This document shows positions 8,892 to 18,990 of a stretch of DNA of 64,000 nucleotides, in pieces. Positions within the stretch are counted from its first letter, which is position 1; each line of letters begins with the position of its first letter. Position numbers and translations under genes: made by a program. The notes beneath the pieces are model-generated. The model worked only from the letters and a program-made list of their open reading frames with translations. It was not told where the DNA came from and did no database searches. The stretch is from Sphingobacterium sp. R2 (GTDB taxonomy: Bacteria > Bacteroidota > Bacteroidia > Sphingobacteriales > Sphingobacteriaceae), in NCBI RefSeq assembly GCF_040760075.1, contig NZ_CP142884.1:868001-932000 (forward strand), in the 5' to 3' direction.

Positions 8892-9746
8892 ATGATACAG
8901 ATGAAAAAAAATCTTTTTGCAATTGCCATTGCCGCAACCATGATGTTTACGGCTGGAGAATCTTTCGCTCAAATTAAGCTTCCTGCAGCCAGCAGCTCAC
9001 AAACAATTACACAAGGATTAGGTATTGAAAATGTAACACTAAACTATAGCAGACCAAGTATGAATGGACGTAAGATCTTTGGTGATCTTGTCCCTTATAA
9101 TCAGGTGTGGCGTACAGGAGCAAATACCAATACCACATTAACCTTTGAAGGAGATGTTACATTAAATGGCAATAAGCTTTCAGCAGGAACCTATTCGCTT
9201 TTTACGATCCCAAACAAATCGGAGTGGACCATCATAATCAGTAAAAACACAAAACAATGGGGCGCATACACGTATAAACAAACTGAAGACGCTTTACGTT
9301 TCAATGTTAAACCACAAACATTAGCCAATCCAGTGGAAACTTTTACCATCGCTTTTGACAATGTTACGCCAACAGATGCGGTTTTAAGTTTGGCTTGGGA
9401 AAAAACTGCTGTAAAAATCGCCCTCAAAGTAAACCAGCAAGATAAAATATTAGCGTCAATCGACGAGGCTATGAAAGGGGAGAAAAAACCATATTTTGCA
9501 GCCGCTCAATATTACTTTACTAATAATTTGGATCTGAATAAAGCTTTAAACTGGTTTGATGAAGCTGCTAAAGCCCAACCCAAAGCTGCACATGTGCTCT
9601 ATTGGAAAGCAAAAGCTCAATTAAAAGCAGGAGATAAAAAAGGAGCGGTAGAAACTGCGACGAAAGGTCTTGAAGTGGCCACAGCTGACAAGAACGCTGA
9701 ATACATCAAGTTGAATACACAAGTGATCAATGCTGCAAAAAAATAG
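8892..9746 (+). CDS. Secreted DUF2911 domain protein with TPR-like C-terminus
   Basis: An exported protein of 284 residues, function unknown. A signal peptide (MKKNLFAIAIAATMMFTAG, cleavage near ESFAQ) is followed by the DUF2911 domain at about 30-170, with recognisable family segments NYSRPSMNGRKIFG, VWRTGANTNTTL and GTYSLFTIP. The last 90 residues are Ala/Lys-rich helices (ALNWFDEAAKAQPKAAHVL) resembling one to two TPR units, as in many DUF2911 proteins. ATG 8892 and ATG 8901 are both usable; 8901 gives the more classical signal peptide. The gene stands alone between two terminators and converges on cdaA. Confidence 0.88.
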   Translation: MIQMKKNLFAIAIAATMMFTAGESFAQIKLPAASSSQTITQGLGIENVTLNYSRPSMNGRKIFGDLVPYNQVWRTGANTNTTLTFEGDVTLNGNKLSAGTYSLFTIPNKSEWTIIISKNTKQWGAYTYKQTEDALRFNVKPQTLANPVETFTIAFDNVTPTDAVLSLAWEKTAVKIALKVNQQDKILASIDEAMKGEKKPYFAAAQYYFTNNLDLNKALNWFDEAAKAQPKAAHVLYWKAKAQLKAGDKKGAVETATKGLEVATADKNAEYIKLNTQVINAAKK

Positions 9747-9760
9747 CGGTCTATACGCAG

Positions 9761-9797
9761 CAATGCCCCAAAAAGCAGCTAACTTTTTGGGGCATTG
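9761..9797. terminator. Bidirectional terminator between the DUF2911 gene and cdaA
   Basis: A 15-bp perfect stem CAATGCCCCAAAAAG / CTTTTTGGGGCATTG with a 7-base loop lies between convergent genes. Confidence 0.85.
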
Positions 9798-9814
9798 TAT
9801 TTAATAATCATTTT

Positions 9815-10609
9815 TTACAACTCATCTTTCAGTAGCTGCTCAAGTTCCTCCGGCGAAACGTTCATATTGACATTTCCATCTTTCGCAAAAGATATCTCAC
9901 CAGTCTCTTCCGAGACAATCACAGCAATAGCGTCGGAGACTTCCGTTACACCAATTGCCGCCCGATGTCTTAATCCAAACTGCAAGGGCAGATCCTCACT
10001 ATCCGACAAAGGCAATACACACGATGCTGTCATAATCTTAAAATCGACAATAACGACCGCACCATCATGCAAGGGACTATTTTTATGAAAAATACTTTCA
10101 ATCAAACGCTTGGAAATATGAGCATCGATATATTCACCACTACTTTGGTAATACTCCTCATCAAAATATTTTGAAAAAACCAACAACGCCCCGGTGCGCG
10201 TACGCGACATACTTCTACAGGCTTCAATAACAGGTCTTAAATCATCCGTCAGATCCTTTTGTATAGCCTTCTTATTCCCGATAAACGACCAAAAAACCTT
10301 TTTTCGCTTCATCGATATATTCTTCCCAACATGCAGCAAAAACCGCCTGATTTCTTGCTGGAATACGACAATTAACGCAATCGAACCCACCGATATAAAA
10401 CCGCCGAATATTTCTGTCAACAACCGCATATGCATCTGCTTGACGACAATATAAACGCCATAAAACAATGCGACGCCAATCAGGATATTAACAGCAATGG
10501 TTCCCCTAATCAAACTATAAATATAGTAGATAATAATCGCTACCAATATAATATCAATAACGTCCAAGAGGCGAAAGCCGCTAAATAGGCTATAGTCGAT
10601 TCCATCCAT
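9815..10609 (-). CDS. cdaA: Diadenylate cyclase CdaA (c-di-AMP synthase)
   Basis: Membrane-anchored enzyme that condenses two ATP into the second messenger c-di-AMP. The 264 residues hold three N-terminal membrane helices (about 16-34, 39-57, 72-90) and a cytoplasmic DAC domain with the catalytic DGA motif at 182-184 ([11 protein letters not shown]) and the RHR motif at 214-216 ([12 protein letters not shown]). This is the CdaA architecture rather than DisA. In Bacteroidota c-di-AMP is tied to envelope and osmotic homeostasis, which is family knowledge. The gene is divergent from pdxJ with only 60 bases between the two ATGs, and stands alone. Confidence 0.95.
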   Translation of the reverse strand: MDGIDYSLFSGFRLLDVIDIILVAIIIYYIYSLIRGTIAVNILIGVALFYGVYIVVKQMHMRLLTEIFGGFISVGSIALIVVFQQEIRRFLLHVGKNISMKRKKVFWSFIGNKKAIQKDLTDDLRPVIEACRSMSRTRTGALLVFSKYFDEEYYQSSGEYIDAHISKRLIESIFHKNSPLHDGAVVIVDFKIMTASCVLPLSDSEDLPLQFGLRHRAAIGVTEVSDAIAVIVSEETGEISFAKDGNVNMNVSPEELEQLLKDEL

Positions 10610-10669
10610 ACATGCAAGTTAAAAAAAAATAGATATTATTTGTATTTTTACAACACAACATACAGCAAA

Positions 10670-11386
10670 ATGACTAGACTTTCAGTAAATATCAATAAAA
10701 TCGCAACGCTCAGAAATTCTAGAGGTGGGAATAATCCTAATCTAGTCTCAGCGGCATTGGCCTGTGAGCGTTTTGGGGCTCAGGGAATCACTGTTCACCC
10801 AAGACCAGATGAGAGACATATCCGCTATCAGGATGTATTTGACTTAAAAGAAGCAATTCAGACTGAGCTGAATATTGAAGGAAATTGCCAGGAGCAGAAA
10901 TTTATTGACCTTGTATTGGCCAATAAACCAGCACAGGTTACATTAGTGCCTGATACCGAAGGTCAATTAACCTCCAATCATGGCTGGGATACCATTAAGA
11001 ACAAAGCATATCTACAAGATATGTGCAAATTGTTTAAAGATGCAGGGATACGTGTTTCTATTTTCGTTGATCCTGTCGAAGAAATGGTAGAGGCTGCTGC
11101 AGAAACAGGAACAGATCGCATTGAGCTTTATACAGAAGGGTTTGCAACGGAGTATGGTTTCGATAAAGAAACTGCTATAAAGCCCTATTTCAAGGCAGCC
11201 TTAAAGGCACGTGAAGTCGGATTAGGACTGAATGCAGGCCATGACCTGGACCTCAACAATCTGCAATATTTCAATCAGCATATTCCGGAACTGTTGGAAG
11301 TAAGCATAGGCCATGCACTTATCTCTGATGCGCTGTATTTAGGATTAGAGGAAACGATCAAACGTTACCTCACCTGTTTGAAGTAG
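10670..11386 (+). CDS. pdxJ: Pyridoxine 5'-phosphate synthase
   Basis: TIM-barrel enzyme of the DXP-dependent vitamin B6 pathway, joining 3-amino-2-oxopropyl phosphate and 1-deoxyxylulose 5-phosphate into pyridoxine 5'-phosphate. The 238 residues from ATG 10670 begin [20 protein letters not shown] and carry the family blocks [20 protein letters not shown] and [11 protein letters not shown]. The frame is open ten residues upstream, but ATG 10670 matches the usual PdxJ start. The hairpin at the left end of the insertion sequence lies 55 bases after the stop and can serve as its terminator. Confidence 0.96.
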   Translation: MTRLSVNINKIATLRNSRGGNNPNLVSAALACERFGAQGITVHPRPDERHIRYQDVFDLKEAIQTELNIEGNCQEQKFIDLVLANKPAQVTLVPDTEGQLTSNHGWDTIKNKAYLQDMCKLFKDAGIRVSIFVDPVEEMVEAAAETGTDRIELYTEGFATEYGFDKETAIKPYFKAALKAREVGLGLNAGHDLDLNNLQYFNQHIPELLEVSIGHALISDALYLGLEETIKRYLTCLK

Positions 11387-11440
11387 TACAACTTTCGGCA
11401 AAGACAGAAACCTATAATTAGTAAGCACAAGTTATTTCAG

Positions 11441-11477
11441 AAAAAAGAGGCTGTCTCAAAAAGACAGCCTCTTTTTT
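11441..11477 (+). terminator. Hairpin formed by the left end of the insertion sequence; likely pdxJ terminator
   Basis: The perfect arms GAGGCTGTCT (11447-11456) and AGACAGCCTC (11462-11471) are extended by A6 and T6 flanks, with loop CAAAA. The 5' arm is also the left inverted repeat of the IS, so one structure acts as IS end and transcription stop. GTTATTTCA occurs on both sides (11431-11439 and 11480-11488). Confidence 0.7.
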
Positions 11478-11549
11478 ATGTTATTTCATGACATTTAATT
11501 TGATTTAATTAATTGATTTTCATATATTTATATTTCAAAAAAAAGATAT

Positions 11550-13085
11550 ATGTCATCTCAAAGACCTACTTTTAAGCCTTACTATCAGGATCAGATTATG
11601 GCAATTCCCCCAACTTTGGACGAATTGGTCTCCAAAAGACATCCGGTACGTATTGTTAACGATGTGATCAACCGTATCAACATACAGGGTCTTTTGGATG
11701 CCTACAAGATAAAAGGCTGTTCCAGTTATCATCCGCAAATGCTGTTGAAGGTTCTGGTGTTTGGCTATGTAAGCAATGTGTACAGCAGTCGGAAACTGGA
11801 AACAGCCTGCCGGGAGAATATCAACTTCATGTGGCTGAGCGGCATGAGCTATCCCGATCACAATACCATCAACAGATTTCGTGGTGTCCGCTTAAAAGAA
11901 GCACTTCGCAGTGTATTTGAAGAAGTTGTTAAGCTCCTGGCCGAAGAAGGGTTGTTAAGCATAGAAGATGTCTACACCGATGGCACCAAGATAGAGGCTA
12001 ATGCAAACAGATACACTTTCGTTTGGAAGAAAGCTATCCATACCAATAAGGAAAAGATGAAAGCTGCCTTAAAAGATATATGGGACTACGCCCAAAGTAT
12101 TGCCAAGTCGGAGGACAACCTCCCGGATCCTCCCGATCTGACGACAATTGACAGCGAAAAAGTCCGGGCTACGGTCGATAAGCTGAACAGAGTCTTATCC
12201 GACAAACCTTCGGTAAATAAAAAGATGAAGGCAAAGTTGCGTTATGTAACCAAAAACTATCCGGAGAAGATCGTACAATATGAAGAGCAGGAAGCTACTC
12301 TGGGAGACAGAAACAGTTATAGCAAAACAGATCCCGATGCCACCTTTATGCGGATGAAAGAGGATCATATGAAAAATGGCCAGCTCAGACCAGGATATAA
12401 TATCCAGATATCCACGTCCAATCAATACATCGTCAATTACACCATACATTCCAATCCCACAGATACCAGAACATTATCCGGTCATTTGCAACAACATGAG
12501 GACAGCTTTGGAAAAACACCGGGAACCCTTACCGCGGATGCCGGTTATGGCAGTGAAGAAAACTATGCATTACTGGCAGCAAAAAATATTGAGGGCTATG
12601 TGAAATATGGTATGTTTGACAAAGGACAGAAAAAGAGCTGTGGGGATAAGAAACCATTTTCTGTAGATAAATTACATTATAATCCTTCACAAGATTGCTA
12701 TATCTGTCCAATGGGACAGGAAATGCATTGTATAGGTACATTTAGCCAAAAGACCTCCGCAGGCTTCCGGCAGGAAATCAAAAAGTATCAGGCAAAAAAC
12801 TGCACAAACTGCCCGTTGAATGGCGCCTGTCACAAATCACATGGAAATAGGATCATCGGGGTGAATAAGCAACTTGAGATTTACAGGAACAGGGCATACC
12901 AATTGCTCAACAGCGATGTAGGTGTAGCTAAACGAAAACAGAGGTGTTGTGACGTCGAACCTGTCTTTGCAAACATTAAACAGAACCATGGGTTCCGAAG
13001 ATTTATGCTCCGGGGTAAAGAAAAAGTGTCCATAGAATGGGGATTATTGGCAATAGCACAAAATCTAAGAAAAAAAGCGGCCTAA
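11550..13085 (+). CDS. IS1182-family DDE transposase
   Basis: A 511-residue transposase that would cut and join the ends of its own element. It has the N-terminal DUF772-type domain (about 20-130), including SSYHPQMLLKVLVFGY and SYPDHNTINRFR. A DDE nuclease follows, with first Asp (D144) in VYTDGTKIEANANRY, second Asp in LTADAGYGSEENY and the Glu in EPVFANIKQNHGFRRF. A Cys-rich zinc-finger-like insert (CPMGQEMHC ... CTNCPLNGACH) precedes the last catalytic segment, as in this family. The frame is intact from ATG 11550 to the stop, so the element may be active. The coding sequence fills almost the whole IS. Confidence 0.93.
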   Translation: MSSQRPTFKPYYQDQIMAIPPTLDELVSKRHPVRIVNDVINRINIQGLLDAYKIKGCSSYHPQMLLKVLVFGYVSNVYSSRKLETACRENINFMWLSGMSYPDHNTINRFRGVRLKEALRSVFEEVVKLLAEEGLLSIEDVYTDGTKIEANANRYTFVWKKAIHTNKEKMKAALKDIWDYAQSIAKSEDNLPDPPDLTTIDSEKVRATVDKLNRVLSDKPSVNKKMKAKLRYVTKNYPEKIVQYEEQEATLGDRNSYSKTDPDATFMRMKEDHMKNGQLRPGYNIQISTSNQYIVNYTIHSNPTDTRTLSGHLQQHEDSFGKTPGTLTADAGYGSEENYALLAAKNIEGYVKYGMFDKGQKKSCGDKKPFSVDKLHYNPSQDCYICPMGQEMHCIGTFSQKTSAGFRQEIKKYQAKNCTNCPLNGACHKSHGNRIIGVNKQLEIYRNRAYQLLNSDVGVAKRKQRCCDVEPVFANIKQNHGFRRFMLRGKEKVSIEWGLLAIAQNLRKKAA

Positions 13086-13198
13086 AAAGCTGCTTTTTGT
13101 TCATTTCTCCCCTCCATATGAGTCTTTTTCAAATAACCAACAAACAACACACAAATCTATCTCATAGACTTTTTAAACAAAAAAACTGTCCCAAATAA

Positions 13199-13218
13199 AT
13201 TTGAGACAGCCTCTTTTT
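13199..13218 (-). repeat. Right terminal inverted repeat of the IS1182-type element
   Basis: Read on the minus strand it is AAAAAGAGGCTGTCTCAAAT, matching the left end at 11442-11461 except for the last base. Confidence 0.85.
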
Positions 13219-13260
13219 ATTACCTTCATATCAGAAGGCTAGCATGTTGATTTGCACAAA

Positions 13261-14829
13261 TTAATGAATTCCCTTAAAGATTCGATTCCAGCGAATTTTC
13301 GAGAGCCCCGTACCAATATCATCCCAGCTCATCCAAGTAAATAAAGCCTTTCCAACAATATGGTCCTCGGGAACAAATCCCCAACCTCTTGAATCCAAGG
13401 AATTATGGCGATTGTCACCCATCATCCAAAAGTAATCCATTTTAAATGTATAGTGATCTGCTTTGACATCATTGATATAGATTCCATCCGCGCGCGTTTC
13501 AAGTTTATTGTTCTCATACACGCGGATAGCTCTTTCATAAATTGGTAAAGTCTGCTCATTTAAAGCAACTGACCAACCTTTTTTCGGAATTAAAATCGGT
13601 CCAAAATTATCAAAATTCCATTTGTATTGTGGATCGTACGGATAAGCACCTTCACCAACTGGGCTCCTTCTTATCTCTTTGACATTCGACCAGGATTTCA
13701 CAATGGCCAGCTCATCTTGAGTCATGAACAACTGATATACACCAGGCTGCTGATCGCCACCTATTGCTTCAATTCTCAACTCCTTTAGCCTTTCCATATC
13801 TAATGGTGTACCATCCGTTAATACCAGATAATCCAATTGACTTTCAGGAGGATCAAATCCCGGTTGATCATTCACAAAAAGTTTGGCATCTTTCATGGAA
13901 ATCTTATCCCCTGGCAATCCCACACAACGTTTAATATAGTTCTCACGCTTATCAATCGGCCTTGCCTGAATCGTAAACTGCGAATTCACGGTCTGCCAGC
14001 CATACGCTCGAACAAGATCATAATAACTTGCATTTTGGTTTTCGAGCGCGACAGTGTCACCAGCGGGAAAATTAAAGACGACCACATCATTGCGCTCAAT
14101 CTTCTGAAATCCAGGCAGACGTTTATAAGGGAGTTCAATCAATTCAGAATATGCTTTCCCTCCTGTAATGGGCATGGTATGATGCGCAAAAGGAAAAGCA
14201 ATCGGCGTATTAGGAATACGTGGCCCATAATTTAATTTGCTGACAAATAGGAAATCGCCAACCAACAAGGTACGTTCCATAGATCCTGTTGGAATCATAT
14301 AAGCTTCGATCAGAAAACCGCGAATAAGCGATGCTGCAACAGTGGCAAATACAATAGCGTCAGCCCATTCGCGTACCATGGACTTTTTGTATGGATATTT
14401 AATTTTATACTCCTTATACGATTCAAGGGCTATTTCGGCACGTTTCTCCTCGGTCAGTTCGATACCTTCCTGCGTAGCTGCCTTTAATTTTTTTGCATAT
14501 AAACCATTCAAAAAACGCACATTATTATCCTTTGCCCACATGGGCAACACAATAAAAGGCACTAAAACTGCAGCCGCATTTTCCCAAAAACGACGCTTCC
14601 CAAAACAATGAATAAAATCAAGATAAAGATTATAGAAAATAAAGACATTGACAATTGGAACAAGCAATAATATTACCCACCATAACGGTTTCCCCATCAA
14701 TTTTGCCTGAATATACTGGCTGTAAAATGGAACGATCGCTTCCCAGCCTTTTCTGCCAGCTTTAACAAACAATTGCCACAACCCATATCCTGATATTGTT
14801 GTTAAAACCGCAAATATAATTAAGCCCAT
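13261..14829 (-). CDS. lepB: Signal peptidase I with N-terminal DUF5684-like membrane extension
   Basis: Inner-membrane serine protease that removes signal peptides from exported proteins. At 522 residues it is longer than E. coli LepB. The first 100 residues form three to four membrane helices resembling the DUF5684 extension found on Bacteroidota LepB. The catalytic domain has Ser183 in [20 protein letters not shown] and the general base Lys300 in [13 protein letters not shown]. The conserved end [17 protein letters not shown] is present. It is the last gene of the parA-parB-DUF5683-dapB-lepB series, 16 bases after dapB, and its stop is 42 bases from the IS right end. A short hairpin (CCTTC/GAAGG near 13225-13240) is a weak terminator candidate. 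Confidence 0.95.
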   Translation of the reverse strand: MGLIIFAVLTTISGYGLWQLFVKAGRKGWEAIVPFYSQYIQAKLMGKPLWWVILLLVPIVNVFIFYNLYLDFIHCFGKRRFWENAAAVLVPFIVLPMWAKDNNVRFLNGLYAKKLKAATQEGIELTEEKRAEIALESYKEYKIKYPYKKSMVREWADAIVFATVAASLIRGFLIEAYMIPTGSMERTLLVGDFLFVSKLNYGPRIPNTPIAFPFAHHTMPITGGKAYSELIELPYKRLPGFQKIERNDVVVFNFPAGDTVALENQNASYYDLVRAYGWQTVNSQFTIQARPIDKRENYIKRCVGLPGDKISMKDAKLFVNDQPGFDPPESQLDYLVLTDGTPLDMERLKELRIEAIGGDQQPGVYQLFMTQDELAIVKSWSNVKEIRRSPVGEGAYPYDPQYKWNFDNFGPILIPKKGWSVALNEQTLPIYERAIRVYENNKLETRADGIYINDVKADHYTFKMDYFWMMGDNRHNSLDSRGWGFVPEDHIVGKALFTWMSWDDIGTGLSKIRWNRIFKGIH

Positions 14830-14845
14830 AAACTACTAATTAGTA

Positions 14846-15589
14846 CTATTTATTAAAATCAAAAATCTCTGTAACTTGATAAAAGCCTTTTTTACCATTC
14901 AACCATTCCGCGGCAACAACAGCACCCAAAGCAAAGCCATCACGGCTATGTGCAGTATGCTTAAATTCTATCTGGTCAACCTCCGAACTATAAAGTACCG
15001 TATGTGTTCCCGGAACCTCTTCAATGCGATGACTTTCAATCAATAGCTCTTGGGGCTTTGGAATAATTTCATCTTGCTCGCCAACGACAGTATTCACCCA
15101 GTTGGTCTTCACATCACTATTGTCCAATATCCCTTCAGCAATGGTAATTGCCGTACCGCTCGGCGCATCCAGTTTGTGAATATGGTGAATCTCCTCGACT
15201 TGAACATCATATTGCTTGTAGGGTTGTAATGCCTTTGCCAACATGCGATTGATATGAAAAAAAACGTTCACACCGATAGAAAAGTTAGACCCATACAAAA
15301 TCGAACCTCCAAACGCCAGACACTTCGCCTTAACATCTTCCAATTGATCATACCAGCCCGTTGTCCCTACCACAATAGGCACCCCTGCTTCCAGACAAAG
15401 ATTCATATTATCCAATGCTGCAGAAGGCACACTAAAGTCTATCGCGACATCAGCTCCTCTTATATCATCAGCAGTCAGGTTAGGACGATTATGTTCATCC
15501 ACAACTAAAAAAATTTGATGGCCTCTTTTCAGTGCGTATCTTTCGATAATCTGCCCCATTTTGCCATATCCCAAGAGAATGATGTTCAT
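14846..15589 (-). CDS. dapB: 4-hydroxy-tetrahydrodipicolinate reductase
   Basis: Reduces 4-hydroxy-tetrahydrodipicolinate with NAD(P)H in lysine and meso-diaminopimelate synthesis, so it feeds cell-wall precursor production. The 247 residues open with a Rossmann nucleotide-binding loop (ILLGYGKMGQ) and carry VAIDFSVPSAA, VVGTTGWYD and the catalytic/binding block EEIHHIHKLDAPSGTA. Length and motifs are normal for a Bacteroidota DapB. About 180 bases separate it from the DUF5683 gene upstream; lepB follows after 16 bases. Confidence 0.95.
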   Translation of the reverse strand: MNIILLGYGKMGQIIERYALKRGHQIFLVVDEHNRPNLTADDIRGADVAIDFSVPSAALDNMNLCLEAGVPIVVGTTGWYDQLEDVKAKCLAFGGSILYGSNFSIGVNVFFHINRMLAKALQPYKQYDVQVEEIHHIHKLDAPSGTAITIAEGILDNSDVKTNWVNTVVGEQDEIIPKPQELLIESHRIEEVPGTHTVLYSSEVDQIEFKHTAHSRDGFALGAVVAAEWLNGKKGFYQVTEIFDFNK

Positions 15590-15771
15590 ATATTCAGAAA
15601 AAAGTATAGTTTATTTTTAAAATTAAAAAATTTCAATGAAATACCCCTATTTAAAAACCATAATCCCTGATCTTAGAGACCCTGTAAAACTAATATTACT
15701 GAAATTCAAAGTATACCATCCGTCATCAACAGTCATTTTAGATCGAAATATGAGGTTGAAGAAATCAGATT

Positions 15772-16494
15772 TTAATTGAATTTCATGGTCAATTTAAGTC
15801 CAACAGTGGGTTTAAACGAATAAGTTCCCGACGCGACACTGGCATCCATTAGAGTCGGTCCAATTAAGAAAGCAGTCTTTTTAGGCTTATCATCACCAAT
15901 GCTCCAACGATATTTAAGCATCGAGTCGATATAGGCTTCGGCAACGTTAAGGCCATACACACCCAAAGTAAGAAGCACCATGAGATCGCGATCTCGCCGC
16001 GCATTATCTTTTGCACGAATGATAGACTGCTCGGAAACGTTGAGATAATATGGGTCTATTGGCCTTCCAAGAGCCTTATCTTGCAACACCCCCAACAATT
16101 CTTTATAATAGCGGTTATTAAAATCAAAAACAAGCACCGTTGTCAATAGCCCCCCATAAATTGCAGGGACCTTTATCCACCAAACGCCTCCATTTGTATA
16201 TTGCCCCCATCCAGGAAGAATCAAAGAACGTTTCCAGGCTTGCTTATTTTTTGCTTCAATCGCCAAGCGGGTCGAATCTTTGAACACCACCTTCTCCTTT
16301 GCCTTAGCTTCCTCTTTCTCCCGCTTTTTACGTTCTTTCCTAGATTCCTTCTTTACAGTATCTTGTACCGCTTTTTGCTTTATGCTATCTATTTTTACAG
16401 GTGTTACTTGTTTCTTCGCAATGGAATCCACCGTCTGACCATGCACTATCGACAGCACAAACACGGCAACGATCAAGCTTATTAATTTGGCCAT
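15772..16494 (-). CDS. DUF5683 domain protein, exported/membrane associated
   Basis: A 240-residue protein of unknown function found next to parB in many Bacteroidota. It has a signal peptide or anchor (MAKLISLIVAVFVLSIVHG), then a highly charged Lys/Glu stretch (about 45-80). The DUF5683 domain follows, with WKRSLILPGWGQYTNGGVWW, a hydrophobic helix and NVAEAYIDSMLKYRW; the C-terminal beta-rich tail may form a barrel or sheet. The start lies one base after the parB stop, so the two are co-transcribed. The link to chromosome partitioning is positional only. Confidence 0.82.
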   Translation of the reverse strand: MAKLISLIVAVFVLSIVHGQTVDSIAKKQVTPVKIDSIKQKAVQDTVKKESRKERKKREKEEAKAKEKVVFKDSTRLAIEAKNKQAWKRSLILPGWGQYTNGGVWWIKVPAIYGGLLTTVLVFDFNNRYYKELLGVLQDKALGRPIDPYYLNVSEQSIIRAKDNARRDRDLMVLLTLGVYGLNVAEAYIDSMLKYRWSIGDDKPKKTAFLIGPTLMDASVASGTYSFKPTVGLKLTMKFN

Positions 16495-16495
16495 A

Positions 16496-17431
16496 TTACC
16501 AATCTAATAATTCTAGAATGCGACTTAAATCATCTTCTGATTCAAAAGGAATTTCGATGGCACCTTTCCCTTTGGTACTCTTGAGATTCAATTTGACACG
16601 CGAAGAAAATTTAGATGCCAGGTCATCTTCAATTTTCTGAAGTTGAAAAGACATCGGAGCCTTATCCTTTGCAGCCTTTTTCTTACCACCTTTTTGTAGT
16701 TCACGAACCAGTTCCTCGGCTTTACGAACAGATAAACCTTGATCTATAATCAGCTTAAAGATATACAGCTGCTTATCAACTTCAGGAATATTAATCAATG
16801 CGCGAGCATGTCCCATGGTCAATGCACCATCACGTATTGCCGCTTGAATGACAGGCGGAAGTTTCAATAAACGAAGATAATTTGTAACAGTAGAACGGTT
16901 TTTACTCACACGCTCTCCCAGCTCTTCCTGCTTTAAATTACACTCCTCAATCATGCGCTGAAAACTCAAGGCGACTTCAATCGCATTTAGATTCTCCCGC
17001 TGGATATTTTCTATCAAGGCCATTTCCAGCATCTGCTGGTCATTAGCTGTACGGATATATGCTGGAATTTCGGTAATGCCAGCCAAACGAGAGGCACGGA
17101 GACGACGCTCGCCAGAAATCAATTGATAATTACCATCCGAAATTTTACGTACGGTGATGGGTTGAATTAAACCCTGTAGACGAATAGATTCCGACAGTTC
17201 CTGTAAGGCAACCGGGTCAAATTCTGTTCTCGGTTGAAAAGGATTGACAGCTATTTCCTCTACACGGACATGGCTAATACTGCCATTCTCTTTCGTTGTC
17301 TTTACAGCAGTGGTTGTTACTTGAGGAGCCTCTTCCACTTGCTGATTACTTTTAGCAGGAACTTCTACACTATCGTTTAATAGCGCACCTAAACCTCTTC
17401 CCAGTCCTGTTTTACGCTGATGTGCTGCCAT
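16496..17431 (-). CDS. parB: Chromosome-partitioning protein ParB
   Basis: CTPase/DNA-binding protein that loads at parS sites, spreads along the origin region and partners ParA. The 311 residues show the N-terminal KTGLGRGLGALL start, the CTP-binding/ParB-N domain with NPFQPRTEFDP and the arginine patch SGERRLRASRLAG. The helix-turn-helix follows (EELGERVSKNRSTVTNYLRL), then a charged linker and the C-terminal dimer domain (SKFSSRVKLNLKSTKGKG). It begins one base after parA ends. I looked for a TGTTNCACGTGNAACA-like parS near parAB and saw none. Confidence 0.96.
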   Translation of the reverse strand: MAAHQRKTGLGRGLGALLNDSVEVPAKSNQQVEEAPQVTTTAVKTTKENGSISHVRVEEIAVNPFQPRTEFDPVALQELSESIRLQGLIQPITVRKISDGNYQLISGERRLRASRLAGITEIPAYIRTANDQQMLEMALIENIQRENLNAIEVALSFQRMIEECNLKQEELGERVSKNRSTVTNYLRLLKLPPVIQAAIRDGALTMGHARALINIPEVDKQLYIFKLIIDQGLSVRKAEELVRELQKGGKKKAAKDKAPMSFQLQKIEDDLASKFSSRVKLNLKSTKGKGAIEIPFESEDDLSRILELLDW

Positions 17432-17432
17432 A

Positions 17433-18230
17433 TTATGCGGTTACTGTTTTATTCATTTCACTAAAATGCCCGTTTTTCTGTAAGATCTCACGCGCCAAAT
17501 TCAAATAATTGATTGCCCCTTTACATGACGCATCATGCATGATGACAGAAATTCCAAAACTTGGAGCTTCGCTCAAACGGGTATTCCGCTGAATAATCGT
17601 ATCAAAAACCAAATCCGTGAAATGTGTTTTTACTTCCTCGACCACCTGATTCGATAGCCGCAAACGGACATCGTACATGGTTAACAAAATGCCTTCAATC
17701 TCCAAGCTCGTATTTAAACGATTTTGAACGATCTTAATCGTGTTTAATAATTTACCAAGACCCTCTAAAGCAAAGTATTCGCATTGCACAGGAATGATGA
17801 CAGAGTCCGAAGCAGACAGTGCATTGATTGTAATTAAGCCCAAAGAAGGCGAACAGTCAATGATAATAAAATCATAATCGTGTTTCACCTGATCCAAGAT
17901 TTTTTTCATCTTGTACTCCCTTTCATGCATATTGATCATCTCAATTTCTGCCCCAACCAAATCGATATGAGCAGGCAAAAGGTCTAAATTTGGCGTTTCT
18001 GTCGATTGGATAGCCTCACGGGGATCCAAATCATTTACCAAACATTCATATACACTTGCGGTGATTGTACGAGGGTCAAAGCCAATCCCAGAAGTAGAGT
18101 TTGCTTGAGGATCTGCATCCACTAACAATGTTTTATATTCTAAAACCGCCAAACTTGCCGCCAAATTAATTGACGTCGTGGTTTTTCCGACCCCACCCTT
18201 TTGATTTGCAATTGCAATTACTTTTCCCAT
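17433..18230 (-). CDS. parA: Chromosome-partitioning ATPase ParA
   Basis: Deviant Walker ATPase that drives segregation of ParB-parS complexes. The 265 residues start [20 protein letters not shown] with the deviant Walker A (KGGVGKTT) at 10-17, followed by [13 protein letters not shown] (Walker A') and [12 protein letters not shown] (Walker B). The length and the short N-terminus without helix-turn-helix identify the chromosomal (Soj) type. It is the first gene of the minus-strand cluster and diverges from the FMN reductase gene over a 226-base AT-rich gap. Confidence 0.96.
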   Translation of the reverse strand: MGKVIAIANQKGGVGKTTTSINLAASLAVLEYKTLLVDADPQANSTSGIGFDPRTITASVYECLVNDLDPREAIQSTETPNLDLLPAHIDLVGAEIEMINMHEREYKMKKILDQVKHDYDFIIIDCSPSLGLITINALSASDSVIIPVQCEYFALEGLGKLLNTIKIVQNRLNTSLEIEGILLTMYDVRLRLSNQVVEEVKTHFTDLVFDTIIQRNTRLSEAPSFGISVIMHDASCKGAINYLNLAREILQKNGHFSEMNKTVTA

Positions 18231-18456
18231 CTGAATGAAAATCTTTCTTAATTAAAATGTCATTTTATCCCACATTTCACTTTTTTGAAGATCAATTTGC
18301 CAAAATCTCTATCCGCAACTCAAATTAACAGAACAAGTTCAGCATATTTCGTACTTTTGACAAAGCAAAAGCACATATCCTCAGGATGCTAAGATACAAA
18401 AAATCGAGATATGTATCCACTTTGAAATTGCGCTTTTTATAAGTACCAACAACACA

Positions 18457-18978
18457 ATGATTTTAATAATATCCGGAACAAACCGCCCCAATAGCAAGAC
18501 GTTAAAAATAGCAAAGTGCTACAAGCAAATACTTGATCGTAAGTCAATTGAAAGTGACATTTTTTCTTTGGAAGATCTACCAGCAAACATTTTAGAGACA
18601 GATCTTTATGGCAAAAGAAGCGCAGCATTCGAACCTATCCAAGAAAAGGTCAGTAAAGCTGAACTGTTTATCTTCATCGCCCCAGAATACAACGGAAGTA
18701 TACCCGGAGCACTCAAGCTTTTTATCGACTGCTGCACATTTCCGATCAGCTTTTATCACAAGAAAGTTGCATTGGTCGGACTATCTTCTGGACGCTATGG
18801 CAACCTTCGTGGGATCGATCACCTCACTGGGATATGCCACTATTTAAGAATGCATGTGCTTCCCCTCAAGATTTTTATCCCCGGGGTTCAGAACGAATTG
18901 AATGATGACGGAGAATTATTCAAGGAAGATACACTGCAATTCATCAATGAGCAGATTGATGAAATGATCCGATTTTAA
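18457..18978 (+). CDS. NADPH-dependent FMN reductase-family flavoprotein
   Basis: A 173-residue flavodoxin-like protein. The phosphate-binding loop ISGTNRPNSKT (6-16) and the segment APEYNGSIPGALKLFIDC are diagnostic for the NAD(P)H-dependent FMN reductase/azoreductase-like family, which reduces flavins or quinones in the cytosol. The substrate is not predictable. It is a single gene between divergent parA and a strong terminator shared with the convergent M16 peptidase gene. Confidence 0.9.
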   Translation: MILIISGTNRPNSKTLKIAKCYKQILDRKSIESDIFSLEDLPANILETDLYGKRSAAFEPIQEKVSKAELFIFIAPEYNGSIPGALKLFIDCCTFPISFYHKKVALVGLSSGRYGNLRGIDHLTGICHYLRMHVLPLKIFIPGVQNELNDDGELFKEDTLQFINEQIDEMIRF

Positions 18979-18990
18979 TAACGGCTACCA

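Larger units (their letters stand above)
11442..13218 (+). mobile_element. IS1182-family insertion sequence, complete
   Basis: About 1.78 kb, containing one full-length transposase gene bounded by inverted repeats that match at 19 of 20 positions: left AAAAAGAGGCTGTCTCAAAA (11442-11461) and right, read from the other strand, AAAAAGAGGCTGTCTCAAAT (13218-13199). The right end also has an internal dyad (CTGTCCCAAAT / ATTTGAGACAG). I see no clear target-site duplication directly outside the repeats. The element sits between pdxJ and the lepB end of the parAB cluster, where it disrupts no gene. Confidence 0.88.

Noticed and set aside
9795..10088. Ser-rich plus-strand frame opposite cdaA
   Set aside because: It is antisense to the conserved catalytic domain of cdaA and shows no protein-like features of its own.
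16200..18300. Search for a parS centromere near parAB
   Set aside because: No sequence close to TGTTNCACGTGNAACA was seen; the few CACGTG cores in the window lack the flanking symmetry.
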